A stretch of 14,003 nt of DNA from Candidatus Aminicenantota bacterium (GCA_027365515.1 DAHXMK010000075.1:1-14003), one strand, 5' to 3'; shown: positions 5,716 through 13,366, counted from the stretch's first letter. The notes: generated by a model from the sequence alone, not told the origin. Numbers and translations are program-made.

Positions 5716-7532
5716 TTGCCTTTTCTCCGCGAGCAGATGGCTATCCGTAGAATTGAGAGAGCCGCCGCCGTAACTCCGGGAACCTGCTCGGCCTGACCGA
5801 GCGTCTCCGGCCGAACCTCTTCCAGCCGCCCAATTACTTCTCTCGAAAGGCCGGACAGGCTCCGAAAGTCTAGCCCTTCCGGGACTTTGACGTTCCTGGC
5901 CGCTTCGAGCCTGGCTGCCTCGCCTCGCTGGCGCGCCTTGTATCCCGCTCCTTTGATCTCCGAATCAATGTAGCGACGAACCCATCTATTGTCAAAGAAG
6001 GGATCGGCTATGAAAGAGGCGACCTCTTCGGCGGAGGTTTCCGGCCTTGCCAAGAAGGAGGCTACGGTTCGCTGCCCTTCCATACATCTCATCTTGGCGG
6101 ACTCCATAAAGGCAATGATCGCCTTGACGGCCGCTTCCCTGGAAGAGATGGCCTCCGCTTCGGCTGTAGGAAACAAGCCGGCTTCTTCGCCGTATCGAGA
6201 AAGCCTCTTATAAGCGGTGTGGCGGTCAAGGAGCAGGCGCTGCTCCGCCCTCGACGTGAAGAGGCGGTATGGTTCAAGCACTCCCTTGGTGACCAGGTCA
6301 TCTACCATCACGCCCAGATAGGCCTCTTCCCTGGCGATTCTGAAGGGAGGCTCCCGGCGTACGGCGCGCGCGGCGTTATAGCCGGCATAGAGGCCGAGGC
6401 CGGCCGCTTCTTCATAACCGGTCGTTCCGAGCACCTGGCCCGCCAGGTAGAGTCCCGGTATTGCCCGGCACTCGAGCGAATGGGTTACCGCCCTCGGGTC
6501 CACCGCGTCGTACTCGACCGCATAACCGAATTTGGCTATGCGCGCCTCTTCAAGGCCCGGAATGGTGTGGACAATCTGCTCCTGGATGTCCCGGGGCAGG
6601 GAAGTTGATATCCCGTTGGGGTAAAGCAACGGGCTGGCAAGCCCCTCTGGTTCGATAAAGATTTGGTGCGTCTCGTTGTGGGGGAACTTTACCACCTTGT
6701 CTTCTATGGAGGGGCAGTAGCGCGGGCCAATTCCAGTGATTGTCCCGCCGTAGAGGGGAGACCTGTGGAGGTTGGCCCGTATGATTTCCGCCGTGTTTCT
6801 AGTAGTGCGAGTAAGATAACATACTACCTGTGGAAGAGCTGGAAACGGCGTGCTTTGCAGGGAAAAGGGTTCTGGTTCAGCGTCCCCCGTTTGATTTCGC
6901 ATTAGCTCTAGTTTAGCGGAGGATTTTTCTATCCGGCATGGGGTTCCCGTTTTGAGCCTTATTAGAGGGAGCCCCGCCGCTTTGAGCGACTCCGAAAGCT
7001 CATAGGCGGAAAACTCGTCCGTCCTTCCTCCTGGGAAGCGTTCATCACCGACATAAAGGACTCCGCCTAAAAAGGTTCCGGCCGCCAATACCACCGTGGC
7101 TGATTGAAGAATGGAGCCGCCCTTAAGCCTGACCCCTTTCAAAGCGCCGGCGACAATTTCCAGCCCCATGACCCGGTCTTCGACCACTTCGAGCCCAGGC
7201 AGGGCGTTGACAATCTTGCCGACCCACTCTTCATAAAGCTCCCGGTCGCTTTGACAACGTAACCCTTGAACAGCCGGGCCCTTAGTGCTGTTTAGCAGCC
7301 TGAACTGAATCCCGGTCGCATCGGCCGCTTTAGCCATCAAGCCGCCAAGGGCATCTATCTCCCTTACGAGGTGGCCCTTCGCTACGCCTCCGATGGAGGG
7401 GTTACAGGACATTCTTCCGATGGCTCCGGCGTCGGCGGTGACCAGCGCCGTTGCCAGCCCTCTCAGCGCCAGAACGCGAGCGGCTTCTACGCCGGCGTGA
7501 CCTCCTCCAACGACGATTGCGTCGTATTTCAA
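5712..7532 (-). CDS. mnmG: tRNA U34 carboxymethylaminomethyl synthase subunit MnmG (GidA)
   Basis: FAD- and folate-dependent partner of MnmE that installs cmnm5 at wobble U34 of certain tRNAs. 606 residues, near the usual 620-630. Rossmann FAD site VVGGGHAGVEAA (7-18), first catalytic Cys43 in MSCNPSIGG, QFRLLNSTKGPAVQGLR (76-92), second catalytic Cys273 in RYCPSIEDK, and GTTGYEEAAGLGLYAGYNAA near 369-388. The C-terminal helical MnmE-binding domain carries GYKARQ. TTG start at 7532 is supported by GGAG with 6-nt spacing; the nearby upstream ATG reads straight into a stop. It lies 30 bp after mnmE, and its stop overlaps the rsmG GTG. Confidence 0.97.
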   Translation of the reverse strand: MKYDAIVVGGGHAGVEAARVLALRGLATALVTADAGAIGRMSCNPSIGGVAKGHLVREIDALGGLMAKAADATGIQFRLLNSTKGPAVQGLRCQSDRELYEEWVGKIVNALPGLEVVEDRVMGLEIVAGALKGVRLKGGSILQSATVVLAAGTFLGGVLYVGDERFPGGRTDEFSAYELSESLKAAGLPLIRLKTGTPCRIEKSSAKLELMRNQTGDAEPEPFSLQSTPFPALPQVVCYLTRTTRNTAEIIRANLHRSPLYGGTITGIGPRYCPSIEDKVVKFPHNETHQIFIEPEGLASPLLYPNGISTSLPRDIQEQIVHTIPGLEEARIAKFGYAVEYDAVDPRAVTHSLECRAIPGLYLAGQVLGTTGYEEAAGLGLYAGYNAARAVRREPPFRIAREEAYLGVMVDDLVTKGVLEPYRLFTSRAEQRLLLDRHTAYKRLSRYGEEAGLFPTAEAEAISSREAAVKAIIAFMESAKMRCMEGQRTVASFLARPETSAEEVASFIADPFFDNRWVRRYIDSEIKGAGYKARQRGEAARLEAARNVKVPEGLDFRSLSGLSREVIGRLEEVRPETLGQAEQVPGVTAAALSILRIAICSRRKGK

Positions 7533-7538
7533 GGCATG

Positions 7539-7542
7539 CTCC
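7539..7542 (-). promoter_or_regulatory. Ribosome binding site for the mnmG TTG start, inside a palindrome
   Basis: GGAG (minus strand), 6 nt before TTG 7532. It sits in the perfect 10-bp palindrome GCTCCGGAGC (7538-7547), so the site could be partly masked in RNA. Confidence 0.6.
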
Positions 7543-7562
7543 GGAGCGGCTTGCCATCCATT

Positions 7563-8927
7563 CTACTTGCCTATGCAGAACTTGCTGAAAATTAAGTCAT
7601 AAAGCTCTTCGGGCGGTCTCTTGCCAAGAAGATCATCAATAGCTCTTATTGCGTCACCGATAGCGGCCAGGGCAACTTCTTCGGTGTACCCGGAGGAGAA
7701 GGATGATTCCGCTTCGGCGAAACCCTCCTCGGCCCTTTTAAGGGCCGCGATTTGGCGTTCATTCAGGAGAAGTGGCGCCTCTTGGGGAAGCATTCCGAGC
7801 GCCCAAGCGGCCACGTGGTCCATCAGTCGTGAAAGGCCATCCCCCGTTAAGTTTGAAATGGAGAAGTTGGCCATTTCTGAAGGAGGGGGGGCTTTGTCAG
7901 CGCCGGAATCAAGGTCGCATTTTGTCTCAACAAGCGCGATGACCTTGTCGCCCAAGGATGCGGCGAGCGATTCCTCTTCCCTTCTCCAGCCACTCTCTTT
8001 AGAGTACAGCAGCAGCACTCCATCGGCCCCTCGTGCCGCTTCTAGTCCCCTCTCTACGCCGAGCTTTTCAACAGGATCATCGCTGTCTCGCACCCCGGCA
8101 GTATCCAAGAGGATCACCGGCAGGCCTTGGAGGTCTATCGTCTCTTCGAGAATGTCCCTGGTCGTGCCGGGGTGCGGAGTCACCAGCGCCCTTTCGCGTT
8201 GAAGAATCGCGTTAAAGAGCGAAGACTTGCCGACATTTGGCGCGCCGCATATGGCAACCCGCCACCCCCGCCGCAGAGGGCGCGAAGCGCGGGAACCCGC
8301 CAGCAGATTTGAGACGTCTTCCTTAGCGGCCGCAAGCTCATTTTGGGCGGTGGTGCCCTTTTCCGTGGCGATATCCTCTGGAAATTCGATCCGCGCCTCC
8401 CAGGCGGCGGCCAATTCCAAGACCTTGCTCCTAACTGCTTCGATTCTGGAACGAAGCCCCCCAGCGGCGGCTATGCCACCGCTTCTAGCCTGAAGGGCCG
8501 TTTCAAACGAGGCCATTTCGTTAGCGGCTTCGAACTCCAGAAGCCCGGCTCGCCCATTCAAGAGAGCGCGGAAGGAGAACTCGCCCGGCAAGGCGGGCCT
8601 GGCCCCCAGCGAGACGCAGGCCCGCTTTACGGCTTCGACCACTGCCGGAGAGCCGTGGAGATTGCATTCCACGACGTCTTCCCCCGTGAAGGAGGCGGGG
8701 GAGGCGAAGAAGACCGCCAACCCTACGTCCAGAGGCAAGCCCTTCGCGTCAAGGAACTGGCCGAGAACGAGCTGGCGAGGCGAGTTCCATGGGCCCGCAG
8801 TCGTCCGCGGCGAAAATATTTGATGAAGAATTTCAAGGCTCTTCGCGCCGGACAGCCTGACCACCGACAGGCCGCCCCGGCCCGGAGGGGTCGCTTCGGC
8901 GACGATGGTTGCCGTGATATCCGGCAT
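7563..8927 (-). CDS. mnmE: tRNA modification GTPase MnmE (TrmE)
   Basis: GTPase that works with MnmG on U34 of tRNA. 454 residues from the chosen ATG. The N-terminal folate-binding domain opens with TIVAEATPPGRGGLSVVRLSG. Then come a helical domain and an inserted G domain with G1 GAPNVGKS (228-235), the PGTTRD switch region and G3 DTAG (275-278). A C-terminal FCIGK ending contains the conserved catalytic Cys. The G4 motif reads TKCD where NKxD is usual. The ATG at 8927 has GGAG 8 nt upstream. A GTG at 8936 would add three residues but overlaps that ribosome site, so it is less likely. It lies 30 bp downstream of yidC; the jag/khpB gene often found between them is absent. Confidence 0.96.
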   Translation of the reverse strand: MPDITATIVAEATPPGRGGLSVVRLSGAKSLEILHQIFSPRTTAGPWNSPRQLVLGQFLDAKGLPLDVGLAVFFASPASFTGEDVVECNLHGSPAVVEAVKRACVSLGARPALPGEFSFRALLNGRAGLLEFEAANEMASFETALQARSGGIAAAGGLRSRIEAVRSKVLELAAAWEARIEFPEDIATEKGTTAQNELAAAKEDVSNLLAGSRASRPLRRGWRVAICGAPNVGKSSLFNAILQRERALVTPHPGTTRDILEETIDLQGLPVILLDTAGVRDSDDPVEKLGVERGLEAARGADGVLLLYSKESGWRREEESLAASLGDKVIALVETKCDLDSGADKAPPPSEMANFSISNLTGDGLSRLMDHVAAWALGMLPQEAPLLLNERQIAALKRAEEGFAEAESSFSSGYTEEVALAAIGDAIRAIDDLLGKRPPEELYDLIFSKFCIGK

Positions 8928-8935
8928 CTTGGGCA

Positions 8936-8939
8936 CTCC
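8936..8939 (-). promoter_or_regulatory. Ribosome binding site deciding the mnmE ATG start
   Basis: GGAG on the minus strand, 8 nt before ATG 8927. The alternative GTG at 8936 uses the last base of this site, which argues against it. Confidence 0.65.
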
Positions 8940-8957
8940 GGGCCGAAAGCAAAAAAA

Positions 8958-10724
8958 TCAGCGCGAGGGTTTGGATGGCCCCTTCGGAGTTGATTTGCGC
9001 TCCCGCTGGGCGGCATCCTGCCTTGCCGCAACCTGCCTATTTATAAGATACTGCTGGCCTATCGTCAGAACGCTGTTGGCCAGCCAGTAAAGGGCGAGGC
9101 CGGCTGGGGCAAAAAGGCACCAGTAAACGAGCACGAGGGGCATGACCCAAATTAAAGCCTTTTGCATCCCTTCCATCTCGGTGGTCATCGTCATCTTCGT
9201 CGAGAGGATCATGGTCGCGCCCATCAAAATGGGCGTCACGTAGTACGGATCGGCAACGGAGAGGTCTTTGATCCAGAAGAAGAAGGGCGCCCCCCTTAGC
9301 TCTATCGCCGTGGGAAGAAGCGTGAAAAGCGCAAGGAAAACAGGCATTTGCAGGAGCATAGGCAGGCAGCCGGTCATCTGGGCCATGGGATTGATGCCCT
9401 CACGCTGATAAAGGGCCATCATCTCCTCGTTCATTTTTGTCCGGGTAGCCATGTCCTTCGGCATTTTCTTATACTTGGCCTTAATGCGGTCAACTTGCGG
9501 CTTGAGCTTTCTCATCGCCTCGCCCATCTCTTTCATCTTGACCATGGAGCGCTGGGTGAGCGGGTAGAAAGCCAGTTTTATCAAGGCCGTAAGAAGAAGT
9601 ATGGCAAGGCCGTAGTTCTTGCAGATTCCGTAGAGCCATTTCAAGACAAAGAGAAGCGCAGCACAGACTGGGTTGAGTATCGCGTTTCCAAAGTTTGACG
9701 TTCCCCAATTCAGAAGCCTGAAATACACCCCGCCCATGGCCTTGAACCTGCTGTATTCCTTTGGGCCGAGGTAGAGCTTCCCCGAGCCGGGGTAGTCAAC
9801 CGCAAGGGAGAGGTAGGAGTCGGCTGGATGGACCTTTTTCATATCCGCGGCCACGGCGCCGGTAAGGACCTGGGCCTTCGCGATGCTCTTGTCCGGGATG
9901 AAGAGAGCGGCGAAGTAGTTGGTGCTTACCCCGGCCCAGACTAGCGGGCCTTTTGCCTGTTGTGAGGCCTCCTCCGCGCCATCAACCTTTTTTCTCAATA
10001 CTCTTTCGTACTGCCCCTCCTTGTCCATCACCGCGCAGGCCTGCTGAAAATAGTGGTCCTTCGCCTGCTCCGCGCTGAGGCGGCCCAGGTCCGGGCCCCA
10101 TTCAACGGGCGTCTCGGGCTGAACCTTCCCATTCCTCATAAGCTCCGCGTCGAAGCCGGTTTCGTAGCCGCTGGGCGGCAGGCTGAAGGATTTTTTGACG
10201 CGATTCCCCTTGTCATCGGCCCAAGTGAAGGTTACCGCGCTGGCGCCTTTTTCTCTTGTGGACTGTTCCACGTGGAACAGCGCCCCGTTGGCGGCAGCGT
10301 CGAAGGTTTCGTCGCCAGTCAAAAGCCGAAGCGGGTAACGGCCCATGGCTTCGGAAAGCGGCGAAACAAGATCGTCGTTCTCCTTCGCGTCCCGCTCCTT
10401 ATAGTGCTTGAGAATTGCGTGGAGCAGGACCGCCCCCTTGTTGTCGAAAACCAGCCTCAGGTCATCGTTTTCAAGAGTGACCGTTTGGCGGGAAGCGGCT
10501 TGAACCGGCTCCGTCGCTGTTACCGCCGGGGGCGGCGCCGCCGTTATAGCCGCTGGCGGTGCTGGGGCGGCCGTAGCTTCTTTGGCTGGCTGTTGTTTGG
10601 GCTGTTGTTTCCCTGACCCAGGTTGCATCCAGTAAGCCCAGACGGCGAAAAGAACCCCAATGATGGCCGTCGTTAAAAGCAGTCGGCCGGTTCCTACCGG
10701 CTCTTCCTGTCCAAGTTGGCTCAT
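8958..10724 (-). CDS. yidC: Membrane protein insertase YidC (Oxa1 family, Gram-negative type)
   Basis: Inserts proteins into the inner membrane, alone or with SecYEG; F0 subunit c is a classical substrate. 588 residues from the ATG at 10724. N-terminal transmembrane helix LLLTTAIIGVLFAVWAYW (about 15-32), an Ala/Pro/Gln-rich linker (about 36-75), a large periplasmic beta domain (about 80-330), then the conserved five-helix core. That core has YGLAILLLTALIKLAFYPLT, a positively charged cytoplasmic hairpin (KMKEMGEAMRKLKP), GCLPMLLQMPVFLALF and a final helix before QQYLINR, with a basic tail. The groove position that is Arg366 in E. coli appears as Lys383. The start overlaps the yidD stop as ATGA with GGAG 6 nt upstream; an ATG 12 nt earlier (10736) is the weaker option. 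Codons 149-154 contain a parS site. Confidence 0.96.
   Translation of the reverse strand: MSQLGQEEPVGTGRLLLTTAIIGVLFAVWAYWMQPGSGKQQPKQQPAKEATAAPAPPAAITAAPPPAVTATEPVQAASRQTVTLENDDLRLVFDNKGAVLLHAILKHYKERDAKENDDLVSPLSEAMGRYPLRLLTGDETFDAAANGALFHVEQSTREKGASAVTFTWADDKGNRVKKSFSLPPSGYETGFDAELMRNGKVQPETPVEWGPDLGRLSAEQAKDHYFQQACAVMDKEGQYERVLRKKVDGAEEASQQAKGPLVWAGVSTNYFAALFIPDKSIAKAQVLTGAVAADMKKVHPADSYLSLAVDYPGSGKLYLGPKEYSRFKAMGGVYFRLLNWGTSNFGNAILNPVCAALLFVLKWLYGICKNYGLAILLLTALIKLAFYPLTQRSMVKMKEMGEAMRKLKPQVDRIKAKYKKMPKDMATRTKMNEEMMALYQREGINPMAQMTGCLPMLLQMPVFLALFTLLPTAIELRGAPFFFWIKDLSVADPYYVTPILMGATMILSTKMTMTTEMEGMQKALIWVMPLVLVYWCLFAPAGLALYWLANSVLTIGQQYLINRQVAARQDAAQRERKSTPKGPSKPSR
10264..10279. promoter_or_regulatory. 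parS centromere site 2, within yidC
   Basis: TGTTCCACGTGGAACA, identical to the site in rsmG and again a perfect 16-bp palindrome. Here it is read in another frame, as codons 149-154 of yidC (LFHVEQ). It lies 5.1 kb from site 1 and about 6 kb from parB. Identity between two unrelated coding contexts makes chance very unlikely. Confidence 0.92.
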
Positions 10725-10957
10725 GCGTTGCTCCATTTCTCTTTCTTATCCGGCACCGGGTCGTAACCACCCTCGTGCCAGGGGTGACATTTCAAGACGC
10801 GCTTGGCGCCAAGCAGCAGGCCTTTGCCCGCGCCGAAGCGCTCCACGCAGCCAGCGGTGTATTTCGAGCAAGAGGGATAAAAGCGGCAAGCCCCGCCCAG
10901 GAAGGGCGAGAGCGTCCACTGGTAAATCCTAATTAAGAGAAGGATTACTTGGCGCAA
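10721..10957 (-). CDS. yidD: Membrane protein insertion efficiency factor YidD
   Basis: Small membrane-associated protein of the YidD/DUF37 family, thought to help YidC-dependent insertion. 78 residues from the TTG at 10957: amphipathic N-terminal helix RQVILLLIRIYQW, LSP, the diagnostic CRFYPSCSKYT (24-34), and CHPWHEGGYDPVP (57-69) with the usual conserved Cys and His residues. The TTG is preferred over a GTG at 10990 because it gives the normal family length and is preceded by GGAGG at a 10-nt spacing. It overlaps the rnpA 3' end by 13 bp and the yidC start by 4 bp (ATGA), consistent with the conserved rnpA-yidD-yidC cluster. Confidence 0.93.
   Translation of the reverse strand: MRQVILLLIRIYQWTLSPFLGGACRFYPSCSKYTAGCVERFGAGKGLLLGAKRVLKCHPWHEGGYDPVPDKKEKWSNA
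10731..10734 (-). promoter_or_regulatory. Ribosome binding site deciding the yidC ATG start
   Basis: GGAG on the minus strand, 6 nt before ATG 10724. The upstream ATG at 10736 has only a weak purine run before it. Confidence 0.65.
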
Positions 10958-11343
10958 CTGGGAAAGCCCTCCCGGGAGAGCCGCTCGCACAGCTTCAAGA
11001 AAGCCTCCCTGACCGAGGCGTAATCCAGACCGGCCGCACCGCGCTTAGCGTTGACGACCACTTCGCAACCGTCCGGCAGCAGAGAGCGCTCCTCTCTGAA
11101 GACTTCCCGGATGAGCCGTTTCAGGCGGTTGCGCTCGACGGCGCACCCCGTCTTCTTGGGGATTGTACACCCCAAACGCCTTACGCCCGCCGCTACCGGC
11201 CGCGCATAAAACACCAAGCGCGCCGTGTATATCGGCGCACAGGCTTTATAGATTGCCTGGTATTCAGCCCGGGCCAGGATTCGGCTGCTTGGAGGAAAAG
11301 GCCCGGTCTTCGTCCCGCCGCCTACTGTGGCGTGAGCCGCCAT
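10945..11343 (-). CDS. rnpA: Ribonuclease P protein component
   Basis: Protein subunit that binds RNase P RNA and the 5' leader of precursor tRNAs. 132 residues, basic. The conserved RNR motif is ERNRLKRLIRE (70-80), preceded by LGCTIPKKTGCAV and an aromatic ARLVFYARP strand (41-49) that matches the substrate-binding cleft. The ATG at 11343 (AAGG 4 nt upstream) is the only standard start before the conserved region. It gives about 15-20 extra N-terminal residues (Gly/Thr-rich) and a 22-bp out-of-frame overlap with the end of rpmH. A non-standard CTG start further in cannot be excluded. Confidence 0.92.
   Translation of the reverse strand: MAAHATVGGGTKTGPFPPSSRILARAEYQAIYKACAPIYTARLVFYARPVAAGVRRLGCTIPKKTGCAVERNRLKRLIREVFREERSLLPDGCEVVVNAKRGAAGLDYASVREAFLKLCERLSREGFPSCAK
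10968..10972 (-). promoter_or_regulatory. Ribosome binding site supporting the yidD TTG start
   Basis: GGAGG on the minus strand, 10 nt before TTG 10957, within the perfect palindrome CTCCCGGGAG (10969-10978). It lies inside the rnpA coding sequence. Confidence 0.55.
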
Positions 11344-11459
11344 CGGCCCTTGGCGCGCCGTCTGGACAGCACCTCGCGGCCCGTTTTCGTTGACATGCGG
11401 GCGCGGAACCCGTGCGTTTTGGCTCTGTGACGGCGGTTTGGCTGAAATGTTCGCTTCAT
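11322..11459 (-). CDS. rpmH: 50S ribosomal protein L34
   Basis: 45 residues, very basic: MKRTFQPNRRHRAKTHGFRA, then RMSTKTGREVLSRRRAKGR and a WRLTPQ ending. This is the full conserved L34 signature (KRTFQP, THGFRARM, GR.VL.RRRAKGR). L34 is a small protein of the large ribosomal subunit. The ATG at 11459 has only a weak purine-rich site (AGAGAG) upstream. It lies 27 bp downstream of atpC and overlaps rnpA by 22 bp. The usual neighbour dnaA is not upstream; the ATP synthase epsilon gene is there instead. Confidence 0.97.
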   Translation of the reverse strand: MKRTFQPNRRHRAKTHGFRARMSTKTGREVLSRRRAKGRWRLTPQ

Positions 11460-11486
11460 GGCATCACTCTCTTCTTTCCAAAATGT

Positions 11487-11915
11487 CTAGCGCGGCATCT
11501 GCGCTTGTCTGGCGGCCACCTGCAGCCGCACAAGCGCCTGTTCAAGCGCGGCTTGGGCTGCGCGAAAGTCGGCTTCAGGATCCTTCAGCATCGCTTCCGC
11601 CCGGGCCTTTGCCTCTTGAGCCGACGCTACGTCTATGTCATCCGGCCGCTCTGCTAGATCGGCCAGCACGGTAACCTTGTTCGGCAGCACCTCCGCGAAT
11701 CCCCACGAGACGGCAAGAAATCTCGCCTCGCTGCCCAGGCGGTACTTTATCTCACCAATTTTGAGCGATGTCAACAGCGGCGTATGGCCGGGCAGGACAC
11801 CAAGGTAGCCTTCGCTCCCAGGCAGGATGATCTCGTCCACCTCCTCGTGGACGACGCTCCGCTCGGGCGTGACCACCTGAAGCAGCACTTTCTTGGGCAG
11901 GTCGAATGAGCCCAT
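11487..11915 (-). CDS. atpC: ATP synthase F1 subunit epsilon
   Basis: Rotor subunit of F1, which inhibits ATP hydrolysis through its C-terminal helices. 142 residues: N-terminal beta sandwich (LLQVVTPERSVVHEEVDEIILPGSEGYLGVLPGHTPLLTSL is the family signature, residues 11-51), then an Ala/Glu-rich helical hairpin (about 93-138). ATG 11915 is preceded by GAGGAAGAGA, 11 bp after the atpD stop. It is the last gene of the ATP synthase operon; rpmH follows after 27 bp without a visible terminator. Confidence 0.96.
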   Translation of the reverse strand: MGSFDLPKKVLLQVVTPERSVVHEEVDEIILPGSEGYLGVLPGHTPLLTSLKIGEIKYRLGSEARFLAVSWGFAEVLPNKVTVLADLAERPDDIDVASAQEAKARAEAMLKDPEADFRAAQAALEQALVRLQVAARQAQMPR

Positions 11916-11926
11916 TCTCTTCCTCG

Positions 11927-13366
11927 CTAGGCCTGTTTGGCCAGGCGGTCGGCCTTTTCCCTGGCCTCTTCGATCGTCCCGACCATGTAGAAGGCCTGTT
12001 CAGGAAGCTCGTCGTGCTTGCCTTCAACGATCTCCTTGAACCCCCGGATAGTGTCGGCGACCTTGACGTAGGTCCCTTTGACGCCGCTAAACTGCTCGGC
12101 GACGTGGAAAGGCTGGGAGAGGAACCGCTGTATCTTCCTAGCCCTGGCAACGACGATCTTGTCCTCGTCCGAAAGCTCTTCCATGCCCAGGATCGCGATG
12201 ATGTCCTGCAGGTCCTTGTACTTCTGCAGAACAGCCTGCACTTTGCGGGCGACAGAGTAGTGTTCCTCGCCGACGACGCGCGGGTCAAGTATCCTCGATG
12301 TCGAGGCCAACGGGTCAACGGCCGGATAAATGCCGATTTCTGTCAGGGCCCTCGAAAGAACGCTCGTCGCGTCGAGGTGGGCGAACGCCGTCGCCGGAGC
12401 TGGGTCGGTCAGGTCGTCGGCCGGGACGTAAATGGCCTGAACCGAGGTGATCGAGCCCTTTTTCGTTGAAGTTATGCGCTCCTGGAGTTCTCCCATTTCG
12501 GAGGCCAGGTTCGGCTGGTAACCGACGGCCGAAGGCATACGGCCTAGAAGCGCCGACACTTCCGAGCCTGCCTGGGTGAACCGGAAGATGTTGTCTATGA
12601 AGAGGAGAACGTCCTGTCCCTCTACATCCCTGAAATACTCGGCGGCGGTGAGGCCTGTCAGGCCGACTCTCAAGCGCGCCCCAGGCGGCTCGGTCATCTG
12701 GCCATAGATCAGAGCCGCCTTCGATTTGGCGAAGTCGCCGGGCTTGATAACGCCCGATTCCGTCATTTCCAGCCAGAGGTCGTTACCTTCGCGAGTCCGC
12801 TCGCCGACGCCCGAGAAGACCGAGACGCCGCCGTGGTGCATGGCGACGTTGTTGATGAGCTCCATGATGAGGACCGTCTTGCCGACGCCGGCACCGCCGA
12901 AGAGGCCGGTCTTGCCGCCCTTAAGGTAGGGCTCAAGCAGGTCCACGACCTTGATTCCCGTCTCGAACATCTCGGCCGACGTGGCCTGCTCCTCGAAGCT
13001 CGGAGCGGGGCGGTGGATCGGAAAGTGCTCCTTGGTGTCCACAGGCCCAAGACCGTCAACGGGCTTTCCCAGCACGTTCAAAATGCGGCCGAGCGTCTCC
13101 TTGCCCACGGGGATCGTTATCGGCTCGCCCGTGTCAACGGCTTTCATGCCCCGCACCATGCCATCGGTCGGTTCCATCGCGACGCAACGAACCCTGCCTT
13201 CGCCAAGGTGCTGGGCTATTTCCGCCGTGACTTCTATGGGCACGCCGCCATCCTCGCCGGCGCTCGATATCTTCACCGCGCTGTAAATCGTCGGGATGTG
13301 CTCTAACGGGAACTGCAAGTCCACGACCGCCCCGATGACCTGTACGACTTTACCTTCCACGGCCAT
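11927..13366 (-). CDS. atpD: ATP synthase F1 subunit beta (catalytic)
   Basis: Catalytic subunit of F1. 479 residues. P-loop GGAGVGKT (157-164), catalytic Glu189 in GERTREGND, Walker B LLFIDNIFR with Asp258, LLGRMPSAVGYQP (274-286) and the C-terminal EELSDED version of the DELSEED loop. The N-terminal beta barrel contains DLQFPLEHIP and NVLGKPVDGLGP. It is a normal F-type proton or sodium beta subunit. ATG 13366 has AAGGAG 8 nt upstream, and this ribosome site overlaps the end of atpG. Nothing unusual was seen. Confidence 0.98.
   Translation of the reverse strand: MAVEGKVVQVIGAVVDLQFPLEHIPTIYSAVKISSAGEDGGVPIEVTAEIAQHLGEGRVRCVAMEPTDGMVRGMKAVDTGEPITIPVGKETLGRILNVLGKPVDGLGPVDTKEHFPIHRPAPSFEEQATSAEMFETGIKVVDLLEPYLKGGKTGLFGGAGVGKTVLIMELINNVAMHHGGVSVFSGVGERTREGNDLWLEMTESGVIKPGDFAKSKAALIYGQMTEPPGARLRVGLTGLTAAEYFRDVEGQDVLLFIDNIFRFTQAGSEVSALLGRMPSAVGYQPNLASEMGELQERITSTKKGSITSVQAIYVPADDLTDPAPATAFAHLDATSVLSRALTEIGIYPAVDPLASTSRILDPRVVGEEHYSVARKVQAVLQKYKDLQDIIAILGMEELSDEDKIVVARARKIQRFLSQPFHVAEQFSGVKGTYVKVADTIRGFKEIVEGKHDELPEQAFYMVGTIEEAREKADRLAKQA

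Noticed and set aside
7809..7826. CCACGTGG within mnmE as a third parS
   Set aside because: Only the central 8 bp match; flanks are GG and TC rather than GTT and AAC, so it misses the bases ParB reads.
8948..8960. Intrinsic terminator after yidC (T-run just past the stop)
   Set aside because: Seven T residues follow the stop, but no convincing GC stem precedes them, and mnmE starts only 30 bp on.
10053..10616. Plus-strand open frame of 187 codons opposite yidC
   Set aside because: Shadow of the YidC periplasmic domain; no domain or ribosome site.
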